DNA from: an uncultured Lachnoclostridium sp.
GTDB lineage: Bacteria > Bacillota > Clostridia > Lachnospirales > Lachnospiraceae
Assembly: GCA_946415315.1 (NCBI GenBank)
Contig: CAMKRZ010000020.1
Span: 1-57,609, forward strand
Length of the DNA: 57,609 nucleotides
Direction of reading: 5' to 3'
A program made the translations under genes and the position numbers. This document shows, piece by piece, positions 7,435 through 16,276 of the stretch. The notes beneath the pieces were generated by a model. The model was not told the DNA's origin. It saw nothing but the letters and a program-made list of their open reading frames with translations, and searched no databases. Numbering within the stretch: position 1 is the stretch's first letter; the number at the start of each line of letters is the position of its first letter.

Positions 7435-8556
7435 ATGAAGGTTGAAAAGCTTGTTGAGATCATCGGCTCGGAGTTCTACACGGGCGTTCCGGACAGCCAG
7501 CTGAAGGCGCTGTGCAACTATCTGATGGACCGGTACGGGATCGATCCGCAGCACCATGTGATCGCGGCAAATGAGGGGAACTGCACGGCGCTTGCCGCCG
7601 GATATCATCTGGCGACCGGCAAGGTGCCGGTTGTATATATGCAGAACAGCGGCGAGGGCAACATCATCAATCCGGTGGCCTCTCTGCTGAACGATAAAGT
7701 CTACGCCATACCGGTCGTATTTATCGTCGGATGGCGCGGAGAGCCGGGGATCCACGACGAGCCGCAGCACATTTTCCAGGGCGAAGTCACCGTGAAATTG
7801 CTCGAGGATATGGATATCGCCACGTTCGTCATCGGCGCGGACACCGCTGACGAGGAGGTTGCCGCAGCCATGGCGGATTTTCGGAAAATTCTGGCCGCGG
7901 GCAAGGATGTCGCGTTCGTGATCCGCAAGGGAGCTCTCACGGACGCCCCAAAGGTGAAGTACGCGAACGACAATGTGATGCTGCGGGAGGAGATCATCCG
8001 CCACATCACGGCGGCGAGCGGCGAGGATCCGATTGTGAGCACCACCGGCAAGGCAAGCCGGGAGCTGTTTGAGATCCGCGAGGCGAACGGGCAGAGCCAC
8101 AAGTATGATTTTCTGACAGTCGGTTCCATGGGTCACAGTTCCTCCATCGCGCTCGGCGTGGCGATCAACAAGCCGGACACGAGGGTTTGGTGTATCGACG
8201 GAGACGGCGCCGTGCTCATGCATATGGGCTCGATGGCCGTGCTCGGGAGCAACAAGCCGAAGAACCTGATCCACGTGGTCATCAACAACGGTGCGCATGA
8301 GACGGTGGGCGGAATGCCGACCGTGGCAGGCAGCATCGACCTCGTGGGGATCGCGCTTGCATGCGGGTATCCTTACGCCGTGACCGTGGACAGTTTTGAG
8401 GCGCTTGACCGTGAGCTTCAGAATGCGAAAAACCGCGATTCGCTGAGCCTGATCGAAGTCAAATGCTCCATCGGCGCGCGCGAGGATCTCGGCAGACCGA
8501 CGACAACTGCGCTCGAGAACAAGCAGAATTTTACGGAGTATCTGAGAACCCTCTGA
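7435..8556 (+). CDS. ppd: phosphonopyruvate decarboxylase
   Basis: 373 residues, thiamine-diphosphate-dependent. The N-terminal half has the substrate loop GVPDS (18-21 region) and the catalytic glutamate in NEGN (Glu47). The C-terminal half has the ThDP/Mg motif GDG (256-258) ending in NN (284-285). The length and split-domain order match phosphonopyruvate decarboxylase rather than acetolactate synthase. It decarboxylates phosphonopyruvate to phosphonoacetaldehyde irreversibly, which drives the unfavourable PEP mutase step. AAGGAG (7422-7427) overlaps the upstream stop codon and gives 7-base spacing. It is the last gene of the four-gene operon. Confidence 0.93.
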   Translation: MKVEKLVEIIGSEFYTGVPDSQLKALCNYLMDRYGIDPQHHVIAANEGNCTALAAGYHLATGKVPVVYMQNSGEGNIINPVASLLNDKVYAIPVVFIVGWRGEPGIHDEPQHIFQGEVTVKLLEDMDIATFVIGADTADEEVAAAMADFRKILAAGKDVAFVIRKGALTDAPKVKYANDNVMLREEIIRHITAASGEDPIVSTTGKASRELFEIREANGQSHKYDFLTVGSMGHSSSIALGVAINKPDTRVWCIDGDGAVLMHMGSMAVLGSNKPKNLIHVVINNGAHETVGGMPTVAGSIDLVGIALACGYPYAVTVDSFEALDRELQNAKNRDSLSLIEVKCSIGAREDLGRPTTTALENKQNFTEYLRTL

Positions 8557-8581
8557 CGGATGTGCATTTCGTCAGTGCGGC

Positions 8582-8617
8582 CGTCGGTTTTGCTGCGTTG
8601 CGCGGCAAGACGTTTTT
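8582..8617 (+). terminator. possible terminator of the phosphonate operon
   Basis: An imperfect hairpin (CGTC/GACG outer pairs, TTGCTGCG/CGCGGCAA inner pairs with a 4-base bulge) is followed by TTTTT, 26 bases after the last operon gene. The bulge makes it weaker than the other terminators here. Confidence 0.4.
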
Positions 8618-8627
8618 CACTGTAACC

Positions 8628-8656
8628 TTGAAAACACGGCGCCTTTATGCTATACT
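8628..8656 (+). promoter_or_regulatory. promoter of mreB-recD2
   Basis: -35 TTGAAA (8628-8633), a 17-base spacer and -10 TATACT (8651-8656), giving a leader of roughly 80 bases before mreB. Confidence 0.8.
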
Positions 8657-8739
8657 GACAGGGCACGGAAAATTGTGCGCGGCAGTGGGGAACTGTTTGC
8701 GGATGGGTGAAATGCCCGCAGTACGGAAGGATAATACCA

Positions 8740-9741
8740 ATGTTTGGATTACATACAGAACTCGGAATCGATCTGGGCACGGCTAACGTGCTCATCTACA
8801 TCAAGGGCAAGGGCGTCGTTTTGGAGGAGCCGTCGGTCGTGGCTTACAGCCGTGATACGTCGCGCATCAAGGCCATCGGCGAGGAAGCCCGTCAGATGCT
8901 GGGTCGCACGCCCGGCAATATCGTCGCCGTCCGCCCGCTCAAGCAGGGCGTGATCTCGGACTACTCCGTCACGGAGCGGATGATCAAGTATTTTATCCAG
9001 AAATCCATCGGAAGAAGACGTTTTCGCAAGCCCAACGTCTGCGTCTGCGTACCCAGCAGCGCGACGGAGGTGGAGAAGCGCGCGGTGGAGGATGCCACAT
9101 ATGAGGCCGGTGCGCGCTCGGTCCGAGTGATCGAGGAGCCCATCGCGGCAGCCATCGGCGCCGGCATTGACATCAGCAAGCCGTGCGGCAACATGGTTGT
9201 CGACATCGGTGGCGGCACCACGGATATCGCCGTGACATCCCTGGGCGGCGCAGTGGTTACGACTTCGGTCAAAGTGGCCGGAGACGATTTCGATGAAGCC
9301 ATCGTCAAATACATGCGCAAGAAGCACAATCTCATGATCGGTGAGCGTACGGCAGAGGAGATCAAGATCAAGATCGGCGCGTGCTACGCGAGACCGGAGA
9401 CACTGTCGATGGAAGTCCGCGGCCGCAACCTTGTGACCGGTCTTCCGAAGACGATCTCTCTGACTTCCGAGGAGACCGAGGAGGCACTTCGCGAGCCTAC
9501 GGCGCAGATCATCAACGCGATTCACGATGCGCTTGAGCTGACGCCTCCGGAGCTGGCGGCGGACATTGCCAACCGCGGTATCGTACTGACCGGCGGTGGT
9601 GCGCTTCTGTACGGTCTGGAGGATCTGATCGAGGAGAGAACCGGCATTCACACGATGACAGCGGAAAATCCCATGCGCTGTGTGGCGATGGGAACCGGCA
9701 AGTTTATCGAGATGGGCAGCCGGAGGGTGAAAAAGTCATAA
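8740..9741 (+). CDS. mreB: rod-shape protein MreB/Mbl (bacterial actin)
   Basis: 333 residues, the normal MreB size. The actin-fold nucleotide motifs are present: phosphate-1 loop GIDLGTAN near the N-terminus, phosphate-2 loop DIGGGTTDIAV in the middle, and an adenosine-side GGGALL motif near the C-terminus. MreB forms membrane-bound filaments that guide peptidoglycan synthesis along the cell wall. I chose the ATG at 8740 with GGAAGGA 8 bases upstream; an 11-residue longer reading lacks a ribosome site. No mreC/mreD follow, so this is a stand-alone MreB/Mbl-type copy. It is probably co-transcribed with recD2, 13 bases downstream. Confidence 0.95.
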   Translation: MFGLHTELGIDLGTANVLIYIKGKGVVLEEPSVVAYSRDTSRIKAIGEEARQMLGRTPGNIVAVRPLKQGVISDYSVTERMIKYFIQKSIGRRRFRKPNVCVCVPSSATEVEKRAVEDATYEAGARSVRVIEEPIAAAIGAGIDISKPCGNMVVDIGGGTTDIAVTSLGGAVVTTSVKVAGDDFDEAIVKYMRKKHNLMIGERTAEEIKIKIGACYARPETLSMEVRGRNLVTGLPKTISLTSEETEEALREPTAQIINAIHDALELTPPELAADIANRGIVLTGGGALLYGLEDLIEERTGIHTMTAENPMRCVAMGTGKFIEMGSRRVKKS

Positions 9742-9754
9742 CAGGAGACGGGAG

Positions 9755-12004
9755 ATGGAAGAACGGGAAGGCTACGTGGAGCACATACGGTTCCACAGTC
9801 CGGATACCGGGTTCACCGTACTGTCGATTTCCGGAGAGAAACCGGGGGAAGAGCTCACCTGTGTGGGCAGCTTCCCTTTTCTTGAAGAGGGGGAATATAT
9901 CCGGGTACGGGGAGAATTGACGCAGCACAATATGTACGGCAGGCAGCTGCAGGTCACAAGCTATGAGATCACGCAGCCGACGGACACCGATTCGATGGAG
10001 CGATATTTAGGCTCCGGCGCGATCAAGGGCATCGGAATGCCGACGGCGCTGAAGATCGTTGATAAATTCCGCGAGGATACGTTCCGCATCATCGAGCGTG
10101 AGCCGGAGCGTCTGGCCGAGATCCGCGGGATCAGCATGCGGATCGCGCAGTCCGTGCATGACCAGTTCATGGAGAAGCAGAACATGCGCCGCGTTGTCAT
10201 GTTCCTGCTGCAGATCGGGATCAATCTGAACCAGGGTCTGAAAATATACAAAAAATACGGTGAGGCGACGGAACAGATTGTCGGAAGCAATCCGTACCGC
10301 CTGGCGGAGGACATTCCGCGGTTCGGTTTCCGGATGGCCGACGAGATCGCAAGGCGGATCGGCGGGCTGGAGTATTCGGACCAGCGCTTCCGCGCGTGTC
10401 TGCTGCATGTGATGCGGTTGGGAACCCAGGCAGGGCATGCGTATTTGCCGAAACAATCGTTGCGTAATCACGCTTTGGAATACATACCGGAGATGGACGA
10501 GGACTCGTTTGACCGCGCGCTGACGTCGCTGATCATCGAGAACAAACTCCGCACGGTCACAATCTGTGACGAGGACGGCGAGGAGCAGGAACAGGTTTAT
10601 CTGTCCGTGTATTACCACACGGAACAGGCGATCGCGAGAATGCTGCTGGACATTGATCACGGGGGCCGCAAGCCGGTTGCAGGTATCAGGAGAATCCTCG
10701 AGGATGCGGAGGCGAGCGAGGAGATCGAGCTTGACGAGATCCAGCGCGATGCGGTTCGCAAGGCCGTGGAAAACGGCGTGTTTGTCCTGACAGGCGGTCC
10801 CGGCACAGGTAAGACGACCACGATCAACACGATCATACGCGTGTGTGAAATGCTGGGACGCGGTGTTGTGCTGGCGGCTCCTACGGGACGCGCGGCCAAG
10901 CGGATGACCGAGACGACCGGGCATGATGCCGTGACCATCCACCGTCTGCTGGAGGTCACGAACATGGACGAGGGCGGCGAGACGGGAATCCCGAGGTTCC
11001 GCCGCAACGAGGAGTTTCCTCTCGAGTCGGACGTTGTCATCATCGACGAGGTCTCCATGGTCGATATGCATCTGATGTGCGCGCTCTTAAAGGCGATCAT
11101 CCCGGGCATGACTTCGCTCATCCTGGTCGGTGACGCAAACCAGCTCCCGAGCGTTGGCCCGGGCAATGTGCTGCGCGACATCATGGAGAGCAATGCATTT
11201 TCCGTGGTGCGGCTGGAGAGAATTTTCCGACAGGCCGAGGCGAGCGACATCGTGGTGAACGCCCACCGGATCAACCGCGGGGAATATCCTGACATCAACC
11301 GCAAGAGCAAGGATTTCTTCTTCATGCAACGCATGAACGCCCGCGTGATCCGCGAGCTTCTTGTGCAGCTGGTGAAGGAGAAACTTCCGCCGTACGTCGG
11401 TGTCACGCCGATGGACATTCAGGTGCTGACGCCCATGCGCAAGGGCGAGCTCGGCGTGGAAGGACTCAACGTGCTGCTGCAGGAGGCGCTCAATCCGCCG
11501 GAGGACGGGAAGGCGCAGTATGAGGCGCACGGTGTCATTTTCCGGATCGGAGACAAAGTGATGCAGACGCGGAACAACTACCGGCTGGAGTGGGAGATCC
11601 GCAGCGAGCGCAACACGCTGATCGACAGCGGCGAGGGCATTTTCAACGGCGATATCGGAATCATCCGTGACATCAATGAGTTCTCAAAACAGATGGAGAT
11701 CGTCTTCGACGACAACAAACTCGTGTATTATGATTTTGAACTTCTCGAGGACCTCGAACACGCCTACGCGGTGACGATCCACAAGGCGCAGGGAAGCGAG
11801 TATCCGGCGATCGTGATGCCGCTATTGCGCGGACCGAGGATGTTAATGAACCGGAATCTCCTCTACACCGGTGTGACGAGAGCGGTCAACTGTGCGGTCA
11901 TCGTTGGCGATGAGGCCGCGATGCGCGGCATGGTGGACAACGTCGAGGAGCAGAAGCGGTACACGGGACTGATGAGATGTATCCGCGAGCATCGCGCGCT
12001 GTGA
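9755..12004 (+). CDS. recD2: RecD2-like ATP-dependent DNA helicase (SF1B)
   Basis: 749 residues. Order: an N-terminal OB-like region (about 1-85), helix-hairpin-helix repeats (about 90-200), then the helicase core with Walker A GGPGTGKT (347-354), Walker B VVIIDEVSMVD, a Gln motif before Walker A, and motif VI near VTIHKAQGSEY close to the C-terminus. RecD2 unwinds DNA 5'-to-3' outside a RecBCD complex and is linked to repair and replication-fork rescue in Firmicutes. It starts 13 bases after mreB with an AGGAG box. The length matches the family. Confidence 0.95.
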   Translation: MEEREGYVEHIRFHSPDTGFTVLSISGEKPGEELTCVGSFPFLEEGEYIRVRGELTQHNMYGRQLQVTSYEITQPTDTDSMERYLGSGAIKGIGMPTALKIVDKFREDTFRIIEREPERLAEIRGISMRIAQSVHDQFMEKQNMRRVVMFLLQIGINLNQGLKIYKKYGEATEQIVGSNPYRLAEDIPRFGFRMADEIARRIGGLEYSDQRFRACLLHVMRLGTQAGHAYLPKQSLRNHALEYIPEMDEDSFDRALTSLIIENKLRTVTICDEDGEEQEQVYLSVYYHTEQAIARMLLDIDHGGRKPVAGIRRILEDAEASEEIELDEIQRDAVRKAVENGVFVLTGGPGTGKTTTINTIIRVCEMLGRGVVLAAPTGRAAKRMTETTGHDAVTIHRLLEVTNMDEGGETGIPRFRRNEEFPLESDVVIIDEVSMVDMHLMCALLKAIIPGMTSLILVGDANQLPSVGPGNVLRDIMESNAFSVVRLERIFRQAEASDIVVNAHRINRGEYPDINRKSKDFFFMQRMNARVIRELLVQLVKEKLPPYVGVTPMDIQVLTPMRKGELGVEGLNVLLQEALNPPEDGKAQYEAHGVIFRIGDKVMQTRNNYRLEWEIRSERNTLIDSGEGIFNGDIGIIRDINEFSKQMEIVFDDNKLVYYDFELLEDLEHAYAVTIHKAQGSEYPAIVMPLLRGPRMLMNRNLLYTGVTRAVNCAVIVGDEAAMRGMVDNVEEQKRYTGLMRCIREHRAL

Positions 12005-12109
12005 GGAAGGTGGTACGGAATCCGCATAATCCGGGAGCAGGTGTGGGTAATGAAAAAGAATAAAACAGGATGCCGGAGCAGAACAGCGAGACGGCAGAGA
12101 AAGGACAAA

Positions 12110-13024
12110 ATGGAAACAGTATTGGTTATCATGGCAGCCGGCATGGGAAGCCGGTTCGGAGGCGGGATCAAGCAGCTCGCCGAGGTCGGCCCGAGTGGTG
12201 AGATCATCATGGACTACTCGATCTATGCGGCGAAGGAGGCCGGCTTTGACAAGGTCGTCTTCATCATCCGCCGTGACATTGAGGAGGCGTTCCGCAAGGC
12301 GATCGGCGATCGCATTGAGAAGTATATTCCCGTGACATATGTATACCAGGAGTTGGAAAATCTGCCGGAGGGCTATTCCGTTCCGGAAGGACGCGGCAAG
12401 CCGTGGGGCACGGGACACGCGATCCTGTCCTGCCTCGGGAAGATCAACGATCCGTTCCTTGTGATCAATGCCGATGACTACTACGGCAAGGAAGCATTTC
12501 GCGCGCTGCACGACTATCTTGTGGGACTTCCCGCGGACAGCAGAGGACAGTATTGCATGGCGGGCTTCGTTCTCGGCAACACCCTGAGCGACAACGGCAA
12601 AGTGACGCGCGGTGCCTGCATTGTCGAGGACGGTTATCTTACCGGTGTTGAGGAGAGATTTGACCTGCGCCGCGAGGGCGATGTCGTCGCGGGCCGCAAG
12701 GAGGACGGTACCCCGGTGGAGATTTCACCGGACTCGACGGTCTCCATGAATTTCTGGGGCTTTACGCCTGATTTCCTGCCGGAGCTCGAGGGATATTTCA
12801 AGGATTTCCTGGACAAGGAGGCATCCGTGAATCCGCTCAAGTCGGAATTCCTTCTGCCGAACATTGTCGGCTCGATGATCAGCGAGGGACGCGCGAAGGT
12901 GGCGGTACTGCCCACGGGCGACCGCTGGTTCGGCGTGACCTACGCCGAGGACAAGCCAGTTTTCATGAAATGTATCCGCGAGCTGATCGATGCGGGAGTG
13001 TATCCCGAGGCGACATTCCGCTGA
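12110..13024 (+). CDS. NDP-sugar-type nucleotidyltransferase
   Basis: 304 residues. The N-terminus has the nucleotidyltransferase signature MAAGMGSRFGG followed by a conserved lysine (IKQL), and VINADDYYG forms the metal-binding aspartate motif. These enzymes couple a sugar phosphate with an NTP to make a nucleotide sugar; the substrate cannot be told from sequence. The chosen ATG at 12110 has AAAGGA 4-9 bases upstream. It lies 105 bases after recD2 and separates it from the ComF-like gene, a pair often close together in related genomes. It is distinct from the LicC-like enzyme of the phosphonate operon, with no obvious link to it. Confidence 0.85.
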   Translation: METVLVIMAAGMGSRFGGGIKQLAEVGPSGEIIMDYSIYAAKEAGFDKVVFIIRRDIEEAFRKAIGDRIEKYIPVTYVYQELENLPEGYSVPEGRGKPWGTGHAILSCLGKINDPFLVINADDYYGKEAFRALHDYLVGLPADSRGQYCMAGFVLGNTLSDNGKVTRGACIVEDGYLTGVEERFDLRREGDVVAGRKEDGTPVEISPDSTVSMNFWGFTPDFLPELEGYFKDFLDKEASVNPLKSEFLLPNIVGSMISEGRAKVAVLPTGDRWFGVTYAEDKPVFMKCIRELIDAGVYPEATFR

Positions 13025-13026
13025 TC

Positions 13027-13070
13027 TCGGGCCGATTTCGGGCCGGTTTCGGACCGGTTTCGGACTGATC
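13027..13070. repeat. four tandem 11-bp repeats
   Basis: Starting two bases after the nucleotidyltransferase stop codon, four 11-base units follow without gaps: TCGGGCCGATT, TCGGGCCGGTT, TCGGACCGGTT, TCGGACTGATC. Neighbouring units differ by one to three bases. The rest of the gene-free stretch to 13323 holds several short hairpins but no ORF. Confidence 0.85.
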
Positions 13071-13170
13071 CGGGTATGATCACAGACTAAGTCAAAATTG
13101 GTCCCGGAGCATTCCGGGTCGATCGGGCTGCCTGTTACGGGCAGTCGGAAAATATCATCACAATCCCACA

Positions 13171-13200
13171 CGGTTCTGCCGCATTTTTGCGGCGGAACCG
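13171..13200 (+). terminator. strong hairpin, possible terminator
   Basis: A 12-bp GC-rich stem (CGGTTCTGCCGC / GCGGCGGAACCG, one G-U pair) around the loop ATTTTT, between the nucleotidyltransferase and the ComF-like gene. There is no T-run after it, so it may act as an mRNA 3'-end barrier rather than a classical terminator. Confidence 0.4.
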
Positions 13201-13323
13201 CGTCTGTTGCGGCATTCGCCGTCTGCCGGAAGGCAGTGTACTCAGAGAAAAACAGCTATAGAGACTTGAGATCCGCGGGACGGGAGACCGCGTCTTCTTG
13301 TCGTGCAAACGAGTGGAGGAAGT

Positions 13324-14061
13324 ATGGGGGAAAGCGTAATTCTGGATGTGTTGTTCCCGCCGCGCTGTCCGGTGTGCGACGGGCTTGTTTCCGTGCGCGC
13401 GACGCGGTGCCATCCGACGTGCCGTAAGAAACTGACGACGGTCGGCACGGACACATGCATGCACTGCGGAAAACCGGTGCCCGAGGGAGCTGCGGAGTAC
13501 TGCTACGACTGCGCTTCCAAGGAGGAGAGCGCGTTTGAGCGCGGCGTCTCGGTGTTTTTGTACGAGGGCGACATCCGCGACTCGATGGTAAGGTTTAAAT
13601 TTCACGGACGCGAGGAGTACGGCGCCTGGTACGCGCGGGAGCTGCTGGCGATGCATGGCAGGACACTTCGGGAGTTTGAGCCGGACGCGGTCATCCCCGT
13701 CCCGGTGCATCGTCGGAAAATGCGCGACCGCGGCTACAACCAGGCCGAGAGGATCGCCCGCGAGCTGGCGGACGGACTGGAGCTTCCGCTGTATGCGGGG
13801 TACCTGCGGCGAAACCGTTTCACCGTGCCGCAGAAGAAACTCAGCAACCATGAGCGTGTGCGCAATCTGATGCGCGCGCTGGAGCCCGGAAGGCAGGCAC
13901 TCCGGCTGTCACAGCAACAAAAAACGCCCCGCAGGGTGATCCTGGTCGATGATATTTATACGACCGGGAGCACGATGGAGGCGTGTTCTGCCGTGTTGCG
14001 ATCCACCGGGGTGGAACATGTGATGGTAGCGACGATCTGTATCGGCGGCGGGTATGTGTAG
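13324..14061 (+). CDS. comFC: ComF-family phosphoribosyltransferase-like protein
   Basis: 245 residues. The N-terminal part has zinc-finger-like cysteine pairs (CPVC at 15-18, and further pairs in CMHC and CYDC). The C-terminal half has the PRPP-binding motif VILVDDIYTTGST. ComF/GntX-family proteins are linked to DNA uptake (ComFC in Bacillus); the exact activity is not settled and this host need not be competent. The ATG at 13324 follows GGAGGA by only a few bases; a GTG at 13303 is an alternative start. The gene lies in a mreB-recD2 neighbourhood, typical for related Clostridia. Confidence 0.85.
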   Translation: MGESVILDVLFPPRCPVCDGLVSVRATRCHPTCRKKLTTVGTDTCMHCGKPVPEGAAEYCYDCASKEESAFERGVSVFLYEGDIRDSMVRFKFHGREEYGAWYARELLAMHGRTLREFEPDAVIPVPVHRRKMRDRGYNQAERIARELADGLELPLYAGYLRRNRFTVPQKKLSNHERVRNLMRALEPGRQALRLSQQQKTPRRVILVDDIYTTGSTMEACSAVLRSTGVEHVMVATICIGGGYV

Positions 14062-14095
14062 AAAGCATCACTTCTCACCGAGAGTGTTGAAAGTA

Positions 14096-15088
14096 TCACT
14101 TCACGCCGAAAATCTCTGTGTCACCGTTGTGCGATGAGTTGGGTTCGGAATCATACCAGAACACGATATAGTCGAAACTTGAAGGATCGATTGTTTCCGT
14201 GGGAGTGGCGGAAACTCCGCTGCCTGCACCGGGGGTGTCGATCGGGGCCCCGCCGGCGGCTTCCTCGGTGGCTTCGTAGACCGGAACCCCGTCGCCTGCG
14301 AAGTATTCGCGGGCGAAACCGCGGCAGGTGGAGATGCGTGTTATCGTTTTCCGCTCCAGCTGATTGAGTATGTTAAAGCCTCTGGATTGATTGCCTCCGG
14401 TGTCTTTCGTACAGTTTGGATAACGCGTATGGTCAGTGGCCCGAAAGGCAGCTTCGTCCTTGTATATGTAAACACTGAATGAAGTGTAGACTTCCTTGCG
14501 GTAGTTGTCGACGATCCGGTTCAACTCGGAGAGCGCCGATGATATGGAATTGTAGTCCGAGGAGAGAAGGAAGACATCGATTCCCTGGAGGTTGCTTACG
14601 TCTCGGTAGATCGAATAGTCGGTGAACCGCGCCTTGAGCACATCGTCAAATTCGCATCGGATCCGGTAAGATGTCCTCTCTCTGGCGTAGTTGCTTTCGA
14701 GTTTCGGTTCGGTTTCGCGCGGATAACCGACGGCGGTTTTTTTGGAACTGTATTCCGTATAACCGTCATCATAATATGCGTTCGCGACGATCTCTTCGAT
14801 CTCCTTGTTTTTGACTTCGAGGACGTAGGAGTGTCCGCCCTCCACATCGATGTACCCCATCGGTCCGTCAAACCAGGCCGTCGGAATTTCCAGCTGCGTC
14901 TTGCTGACGATCGTCGCCGTCACCTCATCACCGCATTCTTCGCGGATCTTGTCACAGACATACTGTATGACTTCCTCCTCGGAAAGAGGATCATTGGCTT
15001 TCGCCGTGATGCCGTCGCAGCCGGTGAGAAGGAGAAGGAGAGCAACGATGGATGCGATTCTCGCGAAGTTGAGCATTTTCCGTAACAT
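14096..15088 (-). CDS. lipoprotein of unknown function
   Basis: 330 residues. A lipoprotein signal (MLRKMLNF..., hydrophobic run, lipobox L-L-T-G-C) is followed by a mature part with no motif I recognise. The region EEEVIQYVCDKIREECGDEV and the later two-domain look resemble other clostridial surface lipoproteins, but I cannot name a family. A Pro/Thr/Gly-rich linker near residue 295 precedes a short C-terminal tail. The start at 15088 puts GGGGGAA about 8 bases upstream and gives a standard signal peptide. It is convergent with comFC; the 34-base gap holds two similar copies of GAAAGYATCACTTC. Confidence 0.75.
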   Translation of the reverse strand: MLRKMLNFARIASIVALLLLLTGCDGITAKANDPLSEEEVIQYVCDKIREECGDEVTATIVSKTQLEIPTAWFDGPMGYIDVEGGHSYVLEVKNKEIEEIVANAYYDDGYTEYSSKKTAVGYPRETEPKLESNYARERTSYRIRCEFDDVLKARFTDYSIYRDVSNLQGIDVFLLSSDYNSISSALSELNRIVDNYRKEVYTSFSVYIYKDEAAFRATDHTRYPNCTKDTGGNQSRGFNILNQLERKTITRISTCRGFAREYFAGDGVPVYEATEEAAGGAPIDTPGAGSGVSATPTETIDPSSFDYIVFWYDSEPNSSHNGDTEIFGVK

Positions 15089-15228
15089 AACTGTTTCCCC
15101 CATTGTTAACGTGTGCAACTTTCGGTTCGCTGTAACTGTGTGTCTCTTGCTTGTCTGAAGTTGTATATTTCTTCGCTGGTCTGTCTGCCGGATTCTGTCG
15201 TCCGCTGTCTTTCAGCCGCAGACAGTAT

Positions 15229-16113
15229 TCAGCGGTCTGTGAGCCGGATTCCGTCCTCCTCGATCGTGATGAGCCGTTCGCGGTACAGGTGGCCGATGGC
15301 GCGCTTGAACGCGTTCTTGCCGAGGCTGAATCGCGCTTTGATGGCTTCGGCGCTGCTCTTGTCGTGGTACGGCAGGAAGCCGCCTGCGGAGCGGAGCGCG
15401 GAGAGGATCAGAGCGGAGTCGCCGTCCATCTGTGCGTAGGCTTTGTCGCGCAGGGAGAGCGTCAGTTTTCCGTCCGGGAGGACATTGGCAACGCGCGCTT
15501 CAATCTGCTGCATCGGGGAGAGCGGGAAGAAGAGGTCCTTCTTCGGCACAAGCCCGGAATAGCAGTCCTCCACGGCGACAAATGCGCCGAAATTGTCGCT
15601 GACTTCATACACGCGGCCGCTGACACGGTCGTCTTTCTTATGCGTGGAATCCGTGCGCAGGTACGGGTAGAGTTTCATCGTCGCGCACAGGCGGCCGCTC
15701 TTGTCAATGTAGACGGCAACGAGCACCTCGTCGCCCTCGCCGACAGGGCGTGTCTGCTCGCGGTACGGAAGCAGCAGGTCTTTCGGCAGTCCCCAGTCGA
15801 GAAATGCGCCAACGCGGTTGACCTGTGTGACGGTGAGCAGGGCGGTGAGCCCGAGCTCGGCCTTCGGCAGCTGTTTCGTCGCGATCGGACGGTCCTCCGA
15901 GTCGCGGTACACGAAGACGCTCACAAGATCGCCCTCCGCCTCCCCGCTCAGCTGGTTGGTCGGCAGTAAAATGCGCTCGGCGTCGACCGACAGCGCGGCG
16001 CCGCCGTAAGCGGCCGGCAGCTTCGGTAGTTCCTCCCCCGCATCGACGAGATAAGCGCCGTGCGGCTGCAGGGAGTCGACCCGTAATTGTTGTGTGCGTC
16101 CGATCTGGATCAT
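15229..16113 (-). CDS. cvfB: CvfB-like S1-domain RNA-binding protein
   Basis: 294 residues, the usual CvfB/YitL length. It has two or three S1-like OB domains (about residues 1-60, 65-135 and 145-215, the last containing GRVYEVSDNFGAFVAVED) and a C-terminal winged-helix domain (about 225-294). CvfB proteins bind RNA in the cytoplasm; in Staphylococcus aureus CvfB affects virulence-gene expression. GGAGGA lies 7 bases before the ATG at 16113. It appears monocistronic and divergent from the CPBP protease gene. Confidence 0.9.
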   Translation of the reverse strand: MIQIGRTQQLRVDSLQPHGAYLVDAGEELPKLPAAYGGAALSVDAERILLPTNQLSGEAEGDLVSVFVYRDSEDRPIATKQLPKAELGLTALLTVTQVNRVGAFLDWGLPKDLLLPYREQTRPVGEGDEVLVAVYIDKSGRLCATMKLYPYLRTDSTHKKDDRVSGRVYEVSDNFGAFVAVEDCYSGLVPKKDLFFPLSPMQQIEARVANVLPDGKLTLSLRDKAYAQMDGDSALILSALRSAGGFLPYHDKSSAEAIKARFSLGKNAFKRAIGHLYRERLITIEEDGIRLTDR

Positions 16114-16155
16114 GGCTGGTTCCTCCGAAACATGTAGTAGAGAACGTCTGCCTAT

Positions 16156-16161
16156 AGTATA
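16156..16161 (-). promoter_or_regulatory. extended -10 promoter of cvfB
   Basis: On the minus strand the sequence TGGTATACT gives an extended -10 (TGn plus TATACT). The -35 (TTTCGC, about 17 bases upstream) is poor, as is common for extended -10 promoters. Confidence 0.55.
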
Positions 16162-16201
16162 CCATGCACTGCCTCAAAGCGAAAGAAGTTTCTTACCGGC
16201 A

Positions 16202-16230
16202 TTGTAAAAGCGCGTGAAATGTGGTACTAT
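16202..16230 (+). promoter_or_regulatory. promoter of the CPBP protease gene
   Basis: -35 TTGTAA (16202-16207), a 17-base spacer and -10 TACTAT (16225-16230), about 45 bases before the start codon. Confidence 0.6.
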
Positions 16231-16276
16231 TTTCCTTGCGATGCCGTTGTGGAAATACGAAGAAAGGAGCTCTGCG

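Noticed and set aside
8740-9741. DnaK/HSP70-type chaperone because of the actin fold
   Set aside because: Length and GIDLGTAN / DIGGGTTDIAV context fit MreB/Mbl; there is no substrate-binding domain.
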